Below are positions 1 to 9,021 of a stretch of DNA of 64,000 bases, one piece after another. Within the stretch, counting starts at the first letter, position 1. The number at the start of each line of letters is the position of its first letter. A program made the translations under genes and the position numbers. This DNA is from Gp6-AA40 sp046732795 (GTDB lineage: Bacteria; Acidobacteriota; Vicinamibacteria; Vicinamibacterales; UBA2999). Under the pieces are notes generated by a model that searched no databases, had not been told where the DNA came from, and saw only the letters and a program-made list of their open reading frames with translations. The DNA is taken from the NCBI GenBank assembly GCA_046732795.1, contig JBKPNV010000044.1:1-64000 (forward strand). The letters run 5' to 3'.

Positions 1-955
1 CCGGCTGTACTGCCAGCGTCGGCGTCGTGCTTTCATCCCAGAAGCGTTCCGACAGATATTTCTCACCGCCGTCGCAGAAGACGACCACGATCACCGCGTT
101 CGACGTATTCCGCGCAACGCGCAGTGCCCCGGCGAGGTTCGCACCGCTCGAGATGCCGACAAACAAGCCGTCCTGCGCCAGCCTTCGGGTCAACTCGTGC
201 GCTTCTTCAGTGCTGACGCCAATGTCCTCGTCCGCAAGCGTGGAGTCGTAGATGCCGGGCACGATGGCCGTTTCCATGTGCTTCAGCCCTTCCAGTCCGT
301 GAAGCGGCGAGTCGGGCTGGACCGAGATCAGACGGATCGAGGGATTCACTTCACGCAGCCTTCGGCCCACGCCGACGAAGGTGCCGCTCGTGCCGAGTCC
401 GGCAACGAAGTGCGTCAGGCGTCCGCCAGTCTGCTCGAGAATCTCCGGCCCGGTCGTGTCGTAGTGGGCGAGCCAGTTGCCCGCATTGTTGTACTGGTCG
501 GCATAGAAATACCGATCCGGTTCGGCAGCGTAGATCGCCTTGGCGCGGAGAATCGCGCCATCCGAGCCTTGCATCGGGTCAGTAAAGACGATTTCAGCGC
601 CGAATGCGCGCAGGATCCGCTTCCGTTCCGGCGTGACGTTCTCGGGAACACAGAGCCGCACTCGATAGCCTCGCGCCGCACCAATCATCGCGTAGGCAAT
701 CCCGGTGTTTCCGGAAGTCGCGTCGAGGATCATCTTGTCGTGCGTCAATGCACCCGCCCGTTCGCCGTCCGCAATCATGCGGGCGGCGGGCCGATCCTTG
801 ACGGAACCACCGGGATTACGCCACTCAGCCTTGGCGTAGAGCTCGACGTTGTGCAGACCCGCTTCAAAGTTGATGAGGCGGACGAGAGGGGTATTCCCGA
901 TCAAATCGACGACAGAAGCGGCCGTTTTCAGCGGGCCGGAGGTGGCAACGGACAT
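1..955 (-). CDS. cysM: PLP-dependent cysteine synthase (CysM-like), 3' end cut by window
   Basis: Cytoplasmic enzyme that makes cysteine from an activated serine and a sulfide donor. About 318 residues are visible, close to a full fold-type II protein; the stop lies beyond the window edge. The PLP lysine is K52 in NPGGSVKDR, the substrate loop SGNTG is at 80-84 and the phosphate-binding GTSGT at 187-191. The segments PENVTPERK and GLKHM (222-226) look more like the CysM/O-phosphoserine branch than CysK, but a cystathionine beta-synthase-like role cannot be excluded. It is the last gene of a leftward run (SIMPL, alkA, M16, cysM), separated from the M16 gene by a GGTCAGACC-type repeat. Start taken at the ATG just before the conserved N-terminus. 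Confidence 0.85.
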   Translation of the reverse strand, partial: MSVATSGPLKTAASVVDLIGNTPLVRLINFEAGLHNVELYAKAEWRNPGGSVKDRPAARMIADGERAGALTHDKMILDATSGNTGIAYAMIGAARGYRVRLCVPENVTPERKRILRAFGAEIVFTDPMQGSDGAILRAKAIYAAEPDRYFYADQYNNAGNWLAHYDTTGPEILEQTGGRLTHFVAGLGTSGTFVGVGRRLREVNPSIRLISVQPDSPLHGLEGLKHMETAIVPGIYDSTLADEDIGVSTEEAHELTRRLAQDGLFVGISSGANLAGALRVARNTSNAVIVVVFCDGGEKYLSERFWDESTTPTLAVQP

Positions 956-997
956 ATCCGACTGGTCTAGTCCGAAATTATACTTCGGCCTCTTAGC

Positions 998-1039
998 GGG
1001 GTCAGACCGTTGACAGCAACCAACTCAAGGGGTCTGACC
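998..1039. repeat. Palindromic GGTCAGACC/GGTCTGACC element
   Basis: Two copies of a 9-bp core in inverted orientation (GGTCAGACC at 1000-1008, GGTCTGACC at 1031-1039) fill most of the gap between cysM and the M16 peptidase gene. Related elements lie at 12451-12509 and 62381-62393. Able to form a hairpin in the transcript of either strand. Confidence 0.7.
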
Positions 1040-1046
1040 TTCATCG

Positions 1047-3869
1047 TTATTTGGCCACCCGACCTTCCGTGTCGCGAGTCTCGATCGCGCCCAGATTCAG
1101 CTTCTTCAGCTGCGGTTCGATCTTGGCTTTGTCACCCACCGCAACGACGACCATCGCGCTCGGAACGAGATACTTCTTGGCTGCCGCCAGCGCCTGATCC
1201 GCCGTCACCGCATTTACTTGTTCCGCGTAGCGAGTGTAGTAGTCGAGACCCAAATCGTAGATAAACACGTTCGAAAAGTTGCTGACGGCGTTTGCGCTCG
1301 ACTCGAAGGCACCCGGAAGCGAATTCGAAAGCGAGTCCTTGGCCTTCTTCAACTCGTCCTCGGACACGGGTCGGTCGATCATTCCGCGCACTTCCTTGAA
1401 AATCTCAGACACGGCCGGACCGGTCACGTCGGTCCGGACGCCGGAAGCGACCTGGAATGGCCCGGGCGCGCGACGAAACGAGAACTGCGACGACGCGCCG
1501 TAGGTGTAGCCGTGCTGCTCACGCAGGTTCATGTTGATGCGGCTCGAGAAGAGACCACCCAACGCGAGATTCATAACCTGCATCGGACGGAAGTCCGGCG
1601 ATGAGCGGGCGGCTCCGATCGCGGCCACACGTACCTGCGTCTGCGGACTGCCCGGCTTGTCTACGACCACCACGCGCGCCGCGGTCGTCGTCGGCGCTCC
1701 GAGGGCCGGCTGCGCGGGTGTGCCGGATTGCCACGACGCGAAGGACTTCTCCGCCAGCATACGGAGTTCGTCCATCGAGATGTCACCAGCCACGACAAGA
1801 GCGGCGTTATTCGGCACGAAGTTCTGTTTCCAGAAGCCGACCATCTCATCGCGCGTCAGCGCCTTCACAGAAGCCTCTGTCCCGACTTCGCTGTAGCCGT
1901 ACGGATGTCTGGGCCCGTAGAGCGCCGCCGCTGTCACCTGCGTTGCTACCTGACCGGGATTGTCCCGCTGCTGCACCAGGGCGGCGAGCCGGCTCGCGCG
2001 CTGTCGCTCGATCTCTTCGGCAGGGAACGACGGATTCAACGTCACGTCCGCGAGGATGTCCAGCATCGCCGGGAAATTCTTCGTGAGCGAGCGCGCGGAA
2101 ATCGTCGTTGCATCCATCGAGCTGGAGGTGCTGAGGGACGCGCCAAGTCTCGCGACATCGTCAGCGATCTGGAGAGCGCTGCGCTTGGACGTCCCCTCGT
2201 CGAGCATCGCGGCGACGAAGTTCGCCATGCCCGGCTTGTCGAGAGGATTGGCGTCGCTACCGGTTCGCAGCACGAGATTCGTCGCCACGATCGGCAGGCC
2301 GCGCCGTTCGCTCAGGATCAGCGTGAGGCCGTTCGACAGCTTCGCTGAGACTGGCGTCGCGAGTTGCAGCGGACGCGGCTGTCCGGCGTGCGGGACCTCG
2401 TTGCGCCACGGCTCATCGGCGTTGATCGATTCGCCGCCGGTCTGCGCCGCTGCGGACGCCGGCGGTGTGGGAACCTGCGGGATCGCCTCAGGCTCGCCTG
2501 GAATGACGTGCATGACCACACGCGAGTTCGGGGTCAGCTGCTCCTTCGCGAAGGCCATCAATGAATCCGCGTTCACGGCGCGATAGCGCTCGATGTCCTT
2601 GGCAAGATAGTCAGGCGTACCGAGATAGTGATTGTAGGAGTTGAGACGATCCGCAACACCGCCGAACCCGCCGAGCCGTTCCAGACCTCCGATGATGTTG
2701 GTTTCGATCGTGTTGCGCGCCTGTTCGATCTCGCGTGCCTCCGCCGGTTTCTCGCGGAACGCCGTGAGCTCTTCCTCGATGGCTTTTTCGAGTTCTTCCA
2801 CGGTGTGTCCCGGGCGCGCGGTCGCTTCGATCTGAAAAATCGATCCAAGGATGAGCGAGTACTGCTGCGCCGAGACGGTCTGTGCGATCTGTTTCTCGTA
2901 GACGAGCTTCTTGTAAAGGCGACTGGAGCGGCCGCCGCCGAGTACGTTCGAGGCGAGGTCGGCGTCGGCATCCCCCGGCTTGAGGATGGGCGACGTCACC
3001 CACGCCATATACACACGCGGAAGCTCGACGCGAGCCTTCACCACCTTGCGGCGTTCCGAGGTGATCTTCGGCGTCTCGGCTTTGATGGCAGGAACATCGG
3101 GACCGCGCTTGAGTGTGCCGAAATATTTCTCCACGAGTGATTTCGCAATAGCCGGATCGAAATCGCCCACGATGGCAAGGCTGGCGTTGTTGGGCGTGTA
3201 GTACTGCTTGAAGAATCGTCTGACATCATCGAGCTTCACGGCCTGAATGTCTTCGTGCGATCCGATGACGTTGCCATAGTAGGGATGGCCCTTCGGATAG
3301 AGGCTTTGAATGAGCGACTCTTCGGCCGACCCATACGGCTGGTTCTCGACGCTCTGACGGCGCTCGTTCCGCACGACGTCCTGCTGATTGGAAAGCGCGG
3401 CCTGGTCGACTTTGTCCAGCAGATAGCCCATGCGATCCGACTCGAGCCAGAGCGCCAGCTCCAGCTGGTTGGTCGGGACCGTTTGGAAGTAGTTCGTGCG
3501 ATCGAAATCAGTCGTGCCGTTGATGTCGCTCGCACCCGCGGCCTCGAGCAGCTTGAAGTGCGAATCGGGCGGCACGTGCTTCGAGCTCTGAAACATCATG
3601 TGCTCGAACAGGTGCGCGAACCCGGTGCGGCCGGGCTCCTCGTTGGCCGGACCGACGTGATACCAGAGATTGACGGCTACCATCGGCACGCGCGCGTCGC
3701 GACTCAATATCACGTCAAGCCCGTTCGGCAGGGTGTACTTTTCGAATGCGATGCGTGGAATATCGACAGTGGCCGACTGGCTGTCGGTCTTTTTCGCCAC
3801 ACAGCTCGTCAGACCGGCTACCGCAACAATGAGAACAGCGAGGAAGCTCGGATAGGCTCTATTCAACAT
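1047..3869 (-). CDS. M16 family zinc metallopeptidase, tandem-domain lipoprotein
   Basis: Envelope insulinase/pitrilysin-type peptidase of 940 residues made of two M16 halves. The N-terminus is a lipoprotein signal with lipobox LTSC (Cys23), so the mature protein is probably membrane-anchored in the periplasm. The inverted zinc motif HLFEH is at 86-90, with the third ligand expected in the NERRQSVEN segment about 80 residues later. The second half (from about residue 500) keeps the fold but lacks HxxEH (GMANFVAAMLDE instead), the usual active/inactive pairing. It lies 22 nt downstream of the glycosylase gene in the same leftward run. The physiological substrate cannot be told from sequence. 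Confidence 0.9.
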   Translation of the reverse strand: MLNRAYPSFLAVLIVAVAGLTSCVAKKTDSQSATVDIPRIAFEKYTLPNGLDVILSRDARVPMVAVNLWYHVGPANEEPGRTGFAHLFEHMMFQSSKHVPPDSHFKLLEAAGASDINGTTDFDRTNYFQTVPTNQLELALWLESDRMGYLLDKVDQAALSNQQDVVRNERRQSVENQPYGSAEESLIQSLYPKGHPYYGNVIGSHEDIQAVKLDDVRRFFKQYYTPNNASLAIVGDFDPAIAKSLVEKYFGTLKRGPDVPAIKAETPKITSERRKVVKARVELPRVYMAWVTSPILKPGDADADLASNVLGGGRSSRLYKKLVYEKQIAQTVSAQQYSLILGSIFQIEATARPGHTVEELEKAIEEELTAFREKPAEAREIEQARNTIETNIIGGLERLGGFGGVADRLNSYNHYLGTPDYLAKDIERYRAVNADSLMAFAKEQLTPNSRVVMHVIPGEPEAIPQVPTPPASAAAQTGGESINADEPWRNEVPHAGQPRPLQLATPVSAKLSNGLTLILSERRGLPIVATNLVLRTGSDANPLDKPGMANFVAAMLDEGTSKRSALQIADDVARLGASLSTSSSMDATTISARSLTKNFPAMLDILADVTLNPSFPAEEIERQRASRLAALVQQRDNPGQVATQVTAAALYGPRHPYGYSEVGTEASVKALTRDEMVGFWKQNFVPNNAALVVAGDISMDELRMLAEKSFASWQSGTPAQPALGAPTTTAARVVVVDKPGSPQTQVRVAAIGAARSSPDFRPMQVMNLALGGLFSSRINMNLREQHGYTYGASSQFSFRRAPGPFQVASGVRTDVTGPAVSEIFKEVRGMIDRPVSEDELKKAKDSLSNSLPGAFESSANAVSNFSNVFIYDLGLDYYTRYAEQVNAVTADQALAAAKKYLVPSAMVVVAVGDKAKIEPQLKKLNLGAIETRDTEGRVAK

Positions 3870-3891
3870 GGTCTATGTATGCGGCAGCCGT

Positions 3892-4536
3892 TCAGCCGCG
3901 TCCGTTCTTGGTTGTCTTCAACGGGGCAGCCTGGAGACTTGCCCACAAATACCAACACGCCACGGATCTGTAGGGCCGCCATGTTTCACCGATCTTCGTG
4001 AGGCGCTCCGGTGAAGGCAGCGTGCGAAGCTTATACGCTCTTTGGACGGCTTTGACGATGCCGAGGTCCCCGACCGGCAGGACGTCGGGCCGGTGCAGCC
4101 GAAACATCAGGAACATCTCGGCCGTCCAGCGGCCGATCCCCTTCACGCTCGTCAGTGCCTGGATCACGTCATCGTCGGTCATCGCATCCAGGGCATGAAG
4201 TGTCAGTGAACCGTCCAGAATCCGCGCGGACAAGTCACGCACGTAGGTGACCTTCTGCCCGCTGAAGCCGACCGCTCGAAGCTGCTCGTCCGACACCCGT
4301 GACACCGCCACCGGAGTGGGATTGCCATCGAACAACGCCGAGAACCGGCCCTCGATTGTCCTCGCGGCCCTGGTTGACAACTGCTGCGCAATGATTGCGT
4401 GAAGCAGCGCGTGAAACGGATTCGTACGTTGCGCCGATGCCAAGCCGCATTCACCGTGTTGGCGAATCAGTGTGGCAATCACAGGGTCGCGCCGCATCAA
4501 TGCGCGGCGGGCGCGAGCGTAGTCGGTCGGCGTCAT
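3892..4536 (-). CDS. DNA-3-methyladenine glycosylase II-type (AlkA-like, HhH-GPD)
   Basis: Base-excision repair glycosylase that removes alkylated purines from DNA. The 214-residue protein has the helix-hairpin-helix around LTSVKGIGRW (129-137) followed by the HhH-GPD catalytic aspartate D157 in LPVGDLGI. It lacks the N-terminal domain of E. coli AlkA, so it is the short form common in many phyla. No iron-sulfur cysteine motif is present at the C-terminus, which argues against endonuclease III or MutY. It sits between a SIMPL gene (32 nt upstream) and the M16 gene (22 nt downstream), so the three are probably cotranscribed without an obvious functional link. Confidence 0.88.
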   Translation of the reverse strand: MTPTDYARARRALMRRDPVIATLIRQHGECGLASAQRTNPFHALLHAIIAQQLSTRAARTIEGRFSALFDGNPTPVAVSRVSDEQLRAVGFSGQKVTYVRDLSARILDGSLTLHALDAMTDDDVIQALTSVKGIGRWTAEMFLMFRLHRPDVLPVGDLGIVKAVQRAYKLRTLPSPERLTKIGETWRPYRSVACWYLWASLQAAPLKTTKNGRG

Positions 4537-4568
4537 GGCGAAGAGGCAATTTTAGCCCGTGAATTGCC

Positions 4569-5279
4569 TCACTTCAGAACAGCCGTCACGGTGACGCGGG
4601 CCCGGATTTCCACCTGTCCGGCCGCAATCGGCGGAGCCGCATCGGCCGCGGCGCTCTGAGCGGCCTGGCGAAGATACGGCACAGGCACCGGCGGCGACGC
4701 CGTTCCCTGCTCGTCGACTCGGAGAATCCGGTCGATGCTGCGCCCGGCTCCGGCCGCGGCGGCATCCGCTTTTGCGCGGGCGTCCGAGACAGCCATCCGC
4801 AATGCCTCGCGCTCCAATTTCGCGTGATCTTTCATGTCGAACCTGATGCCGTTGAGCGAGGTCGCCCCCGACCCCACGGCGATCTCGAGATACTCACCCA
4901 CGCGGTCGACGGTGTCGATCCGCACTTCGATGGCGTTGCGGGCGACATAGCCGCGCCCGACCCGTTTGCCATTCACGAAGTCCCATTCGTACTGCACGTC
5001 GTAGCCAGTGGTGCGAATGGCGTCGGCCGGAATACCGGCGGCGCGTAGCTTCTCCTGAACCGGGCGCATCAACTCAGTATTGCGGCTCTGCGCTTCGCGC
5101 GGGCTCGGGGCCCGCGACTCGGCACCAATCGTGATCCAGGCCCGATCGGGTACGGCGGTCAAGAGACCTTCACCAATGACGACGACCACCGGTTCGGCAG
5201 ATGGCGCCGATACTGGTTGTGCAGCCGTCACAGAGGGCACGAGCCACAGCAGGAACATGAGCATGGCGAGCCTCACCAT
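4569..5279 (-). CDS. SIMPL domain (DUF541) periplasmic protein
   Basis: Exported 236-residue protein with a clear signal peptide (residues 1 to about 20, ending VTAAQ). The rest matches the SIMPL/DUF541 pattern: an early VIGEGLLTAVPDRA strand, the segment AGIPADAIRTTGYDVQYEW, and a closing VEIRARVTVTAVL strand. Family members such as E. coli YggE are periplasmic or outer-membrane associated and are linked to oxidative-stress protection, but the biochemical role is unsettled. First gene of a leftward run with alkA, M16 peptidase and cysM. It is divergent from the CoA-transferase gene across a 70-bp gap that must hold both promoters. Confidence 0.85.
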   Translation of the reverse strand: MVRLAMLMFLLWLVPSVTAAQPVSAPSAEPVVVVIGEGLLTAVPDRAWITIGAESRAPSPREAQSRNTELMRPVQEKLRAAGIPADAIRTTGYDVQYEWDFVNGKRVGRGYVARNAIEVRIDTVDRVGEYLEIAVGSGATSLNGIRFDMKDHAKLEREALRMAVSDARAKADAAAAGAGRSIDRILRVDEQGTASPPVPVPYLRQAAQSAAADAAPPIAAGQVEIRARVTVTAVLK

Positions 5280-5349
5280 CGTTCTTCCCCTTTACTGATT
5301 CTGACGCCGAGATACCGCTCAGGTTGTTCCTCACTAGAATGGAGGCCGC

Positions 5350-6546
5350 ATGCCCCAGAGTGGTCCGCTCAGCGGTGTTTCGGTCCTCGATCTCACGCGA
5401 GTGCTGTCCGGCCCGTTCTGCACGATGATGCTCGCCGATATGGGCGCGCGAGTCATCAAGGTCGAACGTCCTGGTGGCGGCGACGAGACGCGCGCGTGGG
5501 GGCCGCCGTTTGTGGGCGGTGAGAGCGCCTACTTCCTCGGCACGAATCGTAACAAAGAAAGTATCGCTCTCGACTTCAAGCGGCCCGAGGGGCGTCGCAT
5601 CATCAATCGCCTTCTCGATCACGCCGACGTCGTCGTCGAGAACTTCCGACCGGGCGCACTCGCCCGTCTGGGTCTGGATTACGCGTCGCTGAAGGAGGCG
5701 CATCCCAAACTGGTCTACGCGTCGATCTCCGGATTCGGACAAACCGGCCCGCGCCGATTCGAGGCCGGATACGACGCCGTCGTGCAGGCCGAAGGCGGGT
5801 TGATGAGCATCACGGGCGATGCCGAAGGACCGCCGTTTCGCGTTGGCGTGGCCATCGCCGATCTCGTTGCCGGTATGCTGGCGGCTCACGGAATTGTTCT
5901 CTCTCTCTTCGCACGCGAGAAGACCGGCCGCGGTCAACAGGTCGATATCGGTATGCTGGATGGTGTCGTCTCGATCCTGAGTTATCACGCGTCGATGCAC
6001 TTGACCGCGAACATTCGATCGCGTCGGGTCGGCAATCGACATGCGACGATTGCGCCGTACGACACCTTCGCTGCCGCCGACGGAGAGTTCTTCCTGGCGG
6101 TTGGCAACGACGATCAATTCCGCCGATTCTGCGCGGTTGCGGACGTCGGCTCACTTCCTCAGGATCCCAGGTACGCGACCAACCCCGCTCGCGTGGTGAA
6201 TCACGTCGAGCTGCGCCAGCTACTCTCGCCGGTGCTCTGCACGCGGCCACGGGCCTACTGGATCGAGATCCTGACGCGGGCCGGCGTTCCGTGCGGCGCC
6301 GTGCGCGATGTTCCTGAGGCGCTCGCCGATCCGCAGATCCTGGCGCGCGAGATGATTCAATCGGTCGAACACGTCACCGCCGGAATGCTCAACGTCGTCG
6401 GCGTGCCCGTCAAGCTCTCGGAGACGCCAGGATCGGTGCGAGCCGCGCCGCCGACGCTGGGGCAGCACACAGAAGCGATTCTGCGAGAGCTGCGGATCGG
6501 CGACGACGAGATCGTCCGCCTGCGTGATGCTCGCGTGATCGGTTAA
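5350..6546 (+). CDS. CaiB/BaiF family (class III) CoA-transferase
   Basis: Cytoplasmic enzyme that moves CoA between organic acids through an aspartyl-CoA thioester. The 398-residue length is typical. N-terminal LSGVSVLDLTRVLSGPFC and the VENFRPG loop (97-102) bind CoA. The catalytic aspartate is D171 in VGVAIADLVAG, equivalent to Asp169 of formyl-CoA transferase. A GGAGG ribosome site lies 4 nt before the ATG. The acyl substrate cannot be assigned: no dehydrogenase or racemase partner is adjacent. The following small gene starts 7 nt after the stop, so the two are probably cotranscribed. Confidence 0.9.
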   Translation: MPQSGPLSGVSVLDLTRVLSGPFCTMMLADMGARVIKVERPGGGDETRAWGPPFVGGESAYFLGTNRNKESIALDFKRPEGRRIINRLLDHADVVVENFRPGALARLGLDYASLKEAHPKLVYASISGFGQTGPRRFEAGYDAVVQAEGGLMSITGDAEGPPFRVGVAIADLVAGMLAAHGIVLSLFAREKTGRGQQVDIGMLDGVVSILSYHASMHLTANIRSRRVGNRHATIAPYDTFAAADGEFFLAVGNDDQFRRFCAVADVGSLPQDPRYATNPARVVNHVELRQLLSPVLCTRPRAYWIEILTRAGVPCGAVRDVPEALADPQILAREMIQSVEHVTAGMLNVVGVPVKLSETPGSVRAAPPTLGQHTEAILRELRIGDDEIVRLRDARVIG

Positions 6547-6553
6547 CGAGTGA

Positions 6554-7009
6554 ATGACGATCGTCCCGGGAGTCACCACAGTGGAAATATCGCAAGTCCG
6601 CAAACGCATTCAGGCCGCGATCACGACGGCTCGCGATCGCGCAAAACAGCGTCGTCAGAAGTCAGATGAAGCAGAGCAGGCCTATGTGGCCTTCCTCGAG
6701 TATCTCGCCGGCCCGCTCGCGCGCCAGATCGTCAATGCGTTGCGCGCCGAAGGCTATTCGTTCACCGTATCGACACCCGGCCGGGGTCTGCGGCTCTCTT
6801 CGGATCAGGGTCGTGACGACTTCATCGAGCTGGCGCTCAACACTGATACCGACCAGCCGTATATCGTCGGGCGGATCCGCCGGACGCGCGGCTCACGCAC
6901 GCTCGACGACGAGCGTGCCGTGAAGCCGGGTGCGGCGCCGCAGGATGTGAGCGAGAGCGATCTGCTGGAATTCTTCGCGCGGGCGCTGGAGCCGTGGCTG
7001 GAGCGGTAA
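6554..7009 (+). CDS. Conserved hypothetical protein, 151 aa
   Basis: I do not recognise this family. The protein has no signal peptide or membrane segment. A charged helical N-terminus (about residues 10-60, rich in K, R and E) precedes a mixed alpha/beta part containing TPGRGLRLSSDQGRDDF and ending in SESDLLEFFARALEPWLER. The start codon 7 nt after the CoA-transferase stop and the even coding character support a real gene. An alternative later start (the in-frame GTG around residue 10) would give a slightly shorter protein. It is likely cytoplasmic and translated from the same message as the CoA-transferase. Confidence 0.6.
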   Translation: MTIVPGVTTVEISQVRKRIQAAITTARDRAKQRRQKSDEAEQAYVAFLEYLAGPLARQIVNALRAEGYSFTVSTPGRGLRLSSDQGRDDFIELALNTDTDQPYIVGRIRRTRGSRTLDDERAVKPGAAPQDVSESDLLEFFARALEPWLER

Positions 7010-7168
7010 TAAAGTGAAAGTCGTATCTGTGATTCTCGATCTGTGACTGTGGAAGTTGGTGAATGACGATTGTGGATTTGATTTGCGAATCAACGTTGCC
7101 GATCACCAATCAACAACCGTCAATCAAAAACGACTCAACGATCATCGATCGTCAAATCAGTGTTGCGG
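7010..7168. other. AT-rich intergenic stretch with degenerate AATCAAC-like words
   Basis: This gap between two converging genes is much more AT-rich than its surroundings and is built of loosely repeated words (caatcaac, gtcaatca, cgatcatcgatcgtca). No coding frame or strong terminator hairpin is visible. It looks like decayed simple-sequence intergenic DNA. Confidence 0.5.
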
Positions 7169-7591
7169 TTACTGCGCCCGCAGCAGGAGGACAGGAATCT
7201 TCACGACGTGACGGACTCTGCTGACCGTCGTCCCGCGCAACAGATCGTTCAGGAACCGATGGCCGTGTGTGGACATCGCGATGAGATCCACGTGCCGTTC
7301 TTCCGCCAACCGAATGAGCTCGGTGGCCGGATCGCCCATCGCGAGCTCGGCTTCCACCTTGAGAGAGTCGGCGGTGAGCTCTGAAGCAATCTGTTGCAGA
7401 TACGCGCGATCGCTCTTCATCTCCTCGGATTCACGCAGCTGCAGCTGATCGAAGTTGCGCGCTGCCCATCCATCGGCAACGTGCACGAGCAGGATCTCGG
7501 CTTGCGTGAGCGCCGCGAGTTGGCGCACGTGCGTGAGGATCGTGCGGTCGGCCGAAGAGTTCTCGACGGCGACGAGGATCCGGCGGTACAT
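7169..7591 (-). CDS. Universal stress protein (UspA family)
   Basis: Single-domain 140-residue cytoplasmic Usp protein with the family opening MYRRILVAVENSS, the LLVHVADG strand, and the C-terminal ADP/ATP-binding loop region LIAMSTHGHRFLNDLLRGTT. The nucleotide motif G-x2-G-x9-G-T is imperfect, with Phe in place of the second Gly, so ATP binding is uncertain. The start chosen is the ATG at 7591, 5 nt after the mntH stop; an in-frame extension further upstream would run through mntH and is rejected. Cotranscription with mntH suggests a stress role tied to metal uptake, which is inference. Confidence 0.85.
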   Translation of the reverse strand: MYRRILVAVENSSADRTILTHVRQLAALTQAEILLVHVADGWAARNFDQLQLRESEEMKSDRAYLQQIASELTADSLKVEAELAMGDPATELIRLAEERHVDLIAMSTHGHRFLNDLLRGTTVSRVRHVVKIPVLLLRAQ

Positions 7592-7596
7592 GGGTT

Positions 7597-8946
7597 CTAT
7601 CCGAAAAACGTCTGATAGAGCAGCCAGACGTTCAGTGCCGCAATGATAACGGCAATCGTCCACGCCAGCGCCTGCACCCAGCGCGGAGCGACGAAGACGC
7701 CCATTTTCCAACGATTGCTCGTGAAGCTGACCAGCGGAAACACGGCGAACGGCAACTGCAGACTCAATATCACCTGGCTGAGAATGAGCAGCGCTCCCGT
7801 GCCGCGCTCGCCGTAGAAGCTGACAACGATTACCGCCGGAACGATCGCGACGAGCCGTGTAATGAGCCGGCGGAGCCAGGGCCGCAGACGGATGTTGACG
7901 AAGCCCTCCATCACGATCTGGCCAGCGAGCGTGCCGGTCAGCGTCGCGTTCTGCCCTGAACACAACAACGCAACGGCGAACAGGATTCCGGCCGCACTCG
8001 TGCCAAGCAGGGGAGAGAGGAGCTGATGCGCGTCGCCGATGTCAGCCACCGACTCGTGTTCCGTTCCGTGGAAGACCGCGGCCGAGACAATCAGGATCGC
8101 GGCATTGATAAACAGCGCCGACATCAGCGCAATCGATGAATCCAGCGTCGCGAACCGAATCGCTTCCTTCTTGCTCGCCAGCGTATCCGTGTAGCGGCGC
8201 GTCTGCACGATCGACGAGTGCAGGTAGAGGTTGTGCGGCATCACCGTCGCGCCAAGGATGCCGAGCGCGATATACAGCATTTCCGGGTTCGTGACGATCG
8301 AGGTCCGCGGAACGAATCCTCCTACCAGCGCGCCCATGTCCGGGCGAGCGAGGAGAATCTGAATCGCGAACGAGCCGGCAATCGCGACAATGAGGGCGAC
8401 GACGAGCGCTTCGACGTAGCGAAAGCCGCGATGCTGCAGGAACAGAATCAGCAGAACATCGAAGGCCGTCAGCGACACGCCCCAGATGAGCGGCAGGCCG
8501 AACAACAGATTCAGCGCGATCGCCGCGCCTATGACTTCCGCGAGGTCGCACGCGGCAATGGCGATTTCGCACAACACCCAGAGCACGATGGTGACCGGCT
8601 TGGAGTAGCTGTCGCGGCAGGCTTGCGCCAGGTCGCGTCCGCTGGCGATGCCGAGCCGCACGGCCAGCGCCTGCAGCAGGATCGCCATCAGGTTCGAAAT
8701 CAGGATCACGCTCAGGAGCGTGTAGCCGTAGCGCGCGCCTCCGGCGAGGTCGGTTGCCCAGTTGCCCGGGTCCATGTACCCGACCGCAACGAGGTAGCCG
8801 GGACCGGCAAACGCGAACAGCTTGCGCCAGAAGCCGGCATCCTGCGGAACGGCGATCGAGCCGTGCACCTCACGGAGGCTGGGAGCATCGGGGACGCTGC
8901 GCCAGCCGCCTTGCGCGGCCGTCGAGGCGGGAACGTCACCGTCCAT
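7597..8946 (-). CDS. mntH: Nramp family Mn(II)/Fe(II) transporter MntH
   Basis: Inner-membrane proton-coupled divalent metal importer of 449 residues with about 11 hydrophobic segments. The helix-1 metal motif DPGN is at 59-62 (MDPGNW) and the helix-6 motif MPHN at 236-239 (ATVMPHNLYLHSS), the two canonical Nramp signatures. It is transcribed leftward and divergently from the DtxR/MntR-type regulator, with 75 bp between the starts. That gap contains an AT-rich inverted repeat, so repression by the regulator with Mn(II) or Fe(II) is the likely control. The Usp gene follows 5 nt after the stop. Confidence 0.95.
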   Translation of the reverse strand: MDGDVPASTAAQGGWRSVPDAPSLREVHGSIAVPQDAGFWRKLFAFAGPGYLVAVGYMDPGNWATDLAGGARYGYTLLSVILISNLMAILLQALAVRLGIASGRDLAQACRDSYSKPVTIVLWVLCEIAIAACDLAEVIGAAIALNLLFGLPLIWGVSLTAFDVLLILFLQHRGFRYVEALVVALIVAIAGSFAIQILLARPDMGALVGGFVPRTSIVTNPEMLYIALGILGATVMPHNLYLHSSIVQTRRYTDTLASKKEAIRFATLDSSIALMSALFINAAILIVSAAVFHGTEHESVADIGDAHQLLSPLLGTSAAGILFAVALLCSGQNATLTGTLAGQIVMEGFVNIRLRPWLRRLITRLVAIVPAVIVVSFYGERGTGALLILSQVILSLQLPFAVFPLVSFTSNRWKMGVFVAPRWVQALAWTIAVIIAALNVWLLYQTFFG

Positions 8947-8962
8947 GGAAGTCGCCGCTCAT

Positions 8963-8978
8963 TTTTGAATACTCAAAA
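8963..8978. promoter_or_regulatory. Candidate DtxR/MntR operator between mntH and the regulator
   Basis: A 6-bp inverted repeat, TTTTGA-ATAC-TCAAAA, lies in a markedly AT-rich island (8961-9000) of an otherwise GC-rich region, between the divergent starts of mntH (8946) and the regulator (9022). The flanking TATATT/TATATC words could supply -10 elements for either direction. The sequence is not a close match to the E. coli or B. subtilis MntR boxes I know, so assignment rests on position and symmetry. Confidence 0.5.
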
Positions 8979-9021
8979 TTTATATTGTCCTATATCAAAA
9001 GTCAAATTAGACTGCGCTCAA

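Noticed and set aside
5170..6117. 315-codon minus-strand frame
   Set aside because: Antisense to the CoA-transferase, which has the catalytic Asp and a ribosome site.
8218..9021. In-frame extension of the DtxR fusion upstream through mntH
   Set aside because: It is antisense to conserved MntH helices and has no resemblance to any protein; the regulator starts naturally at 9022.
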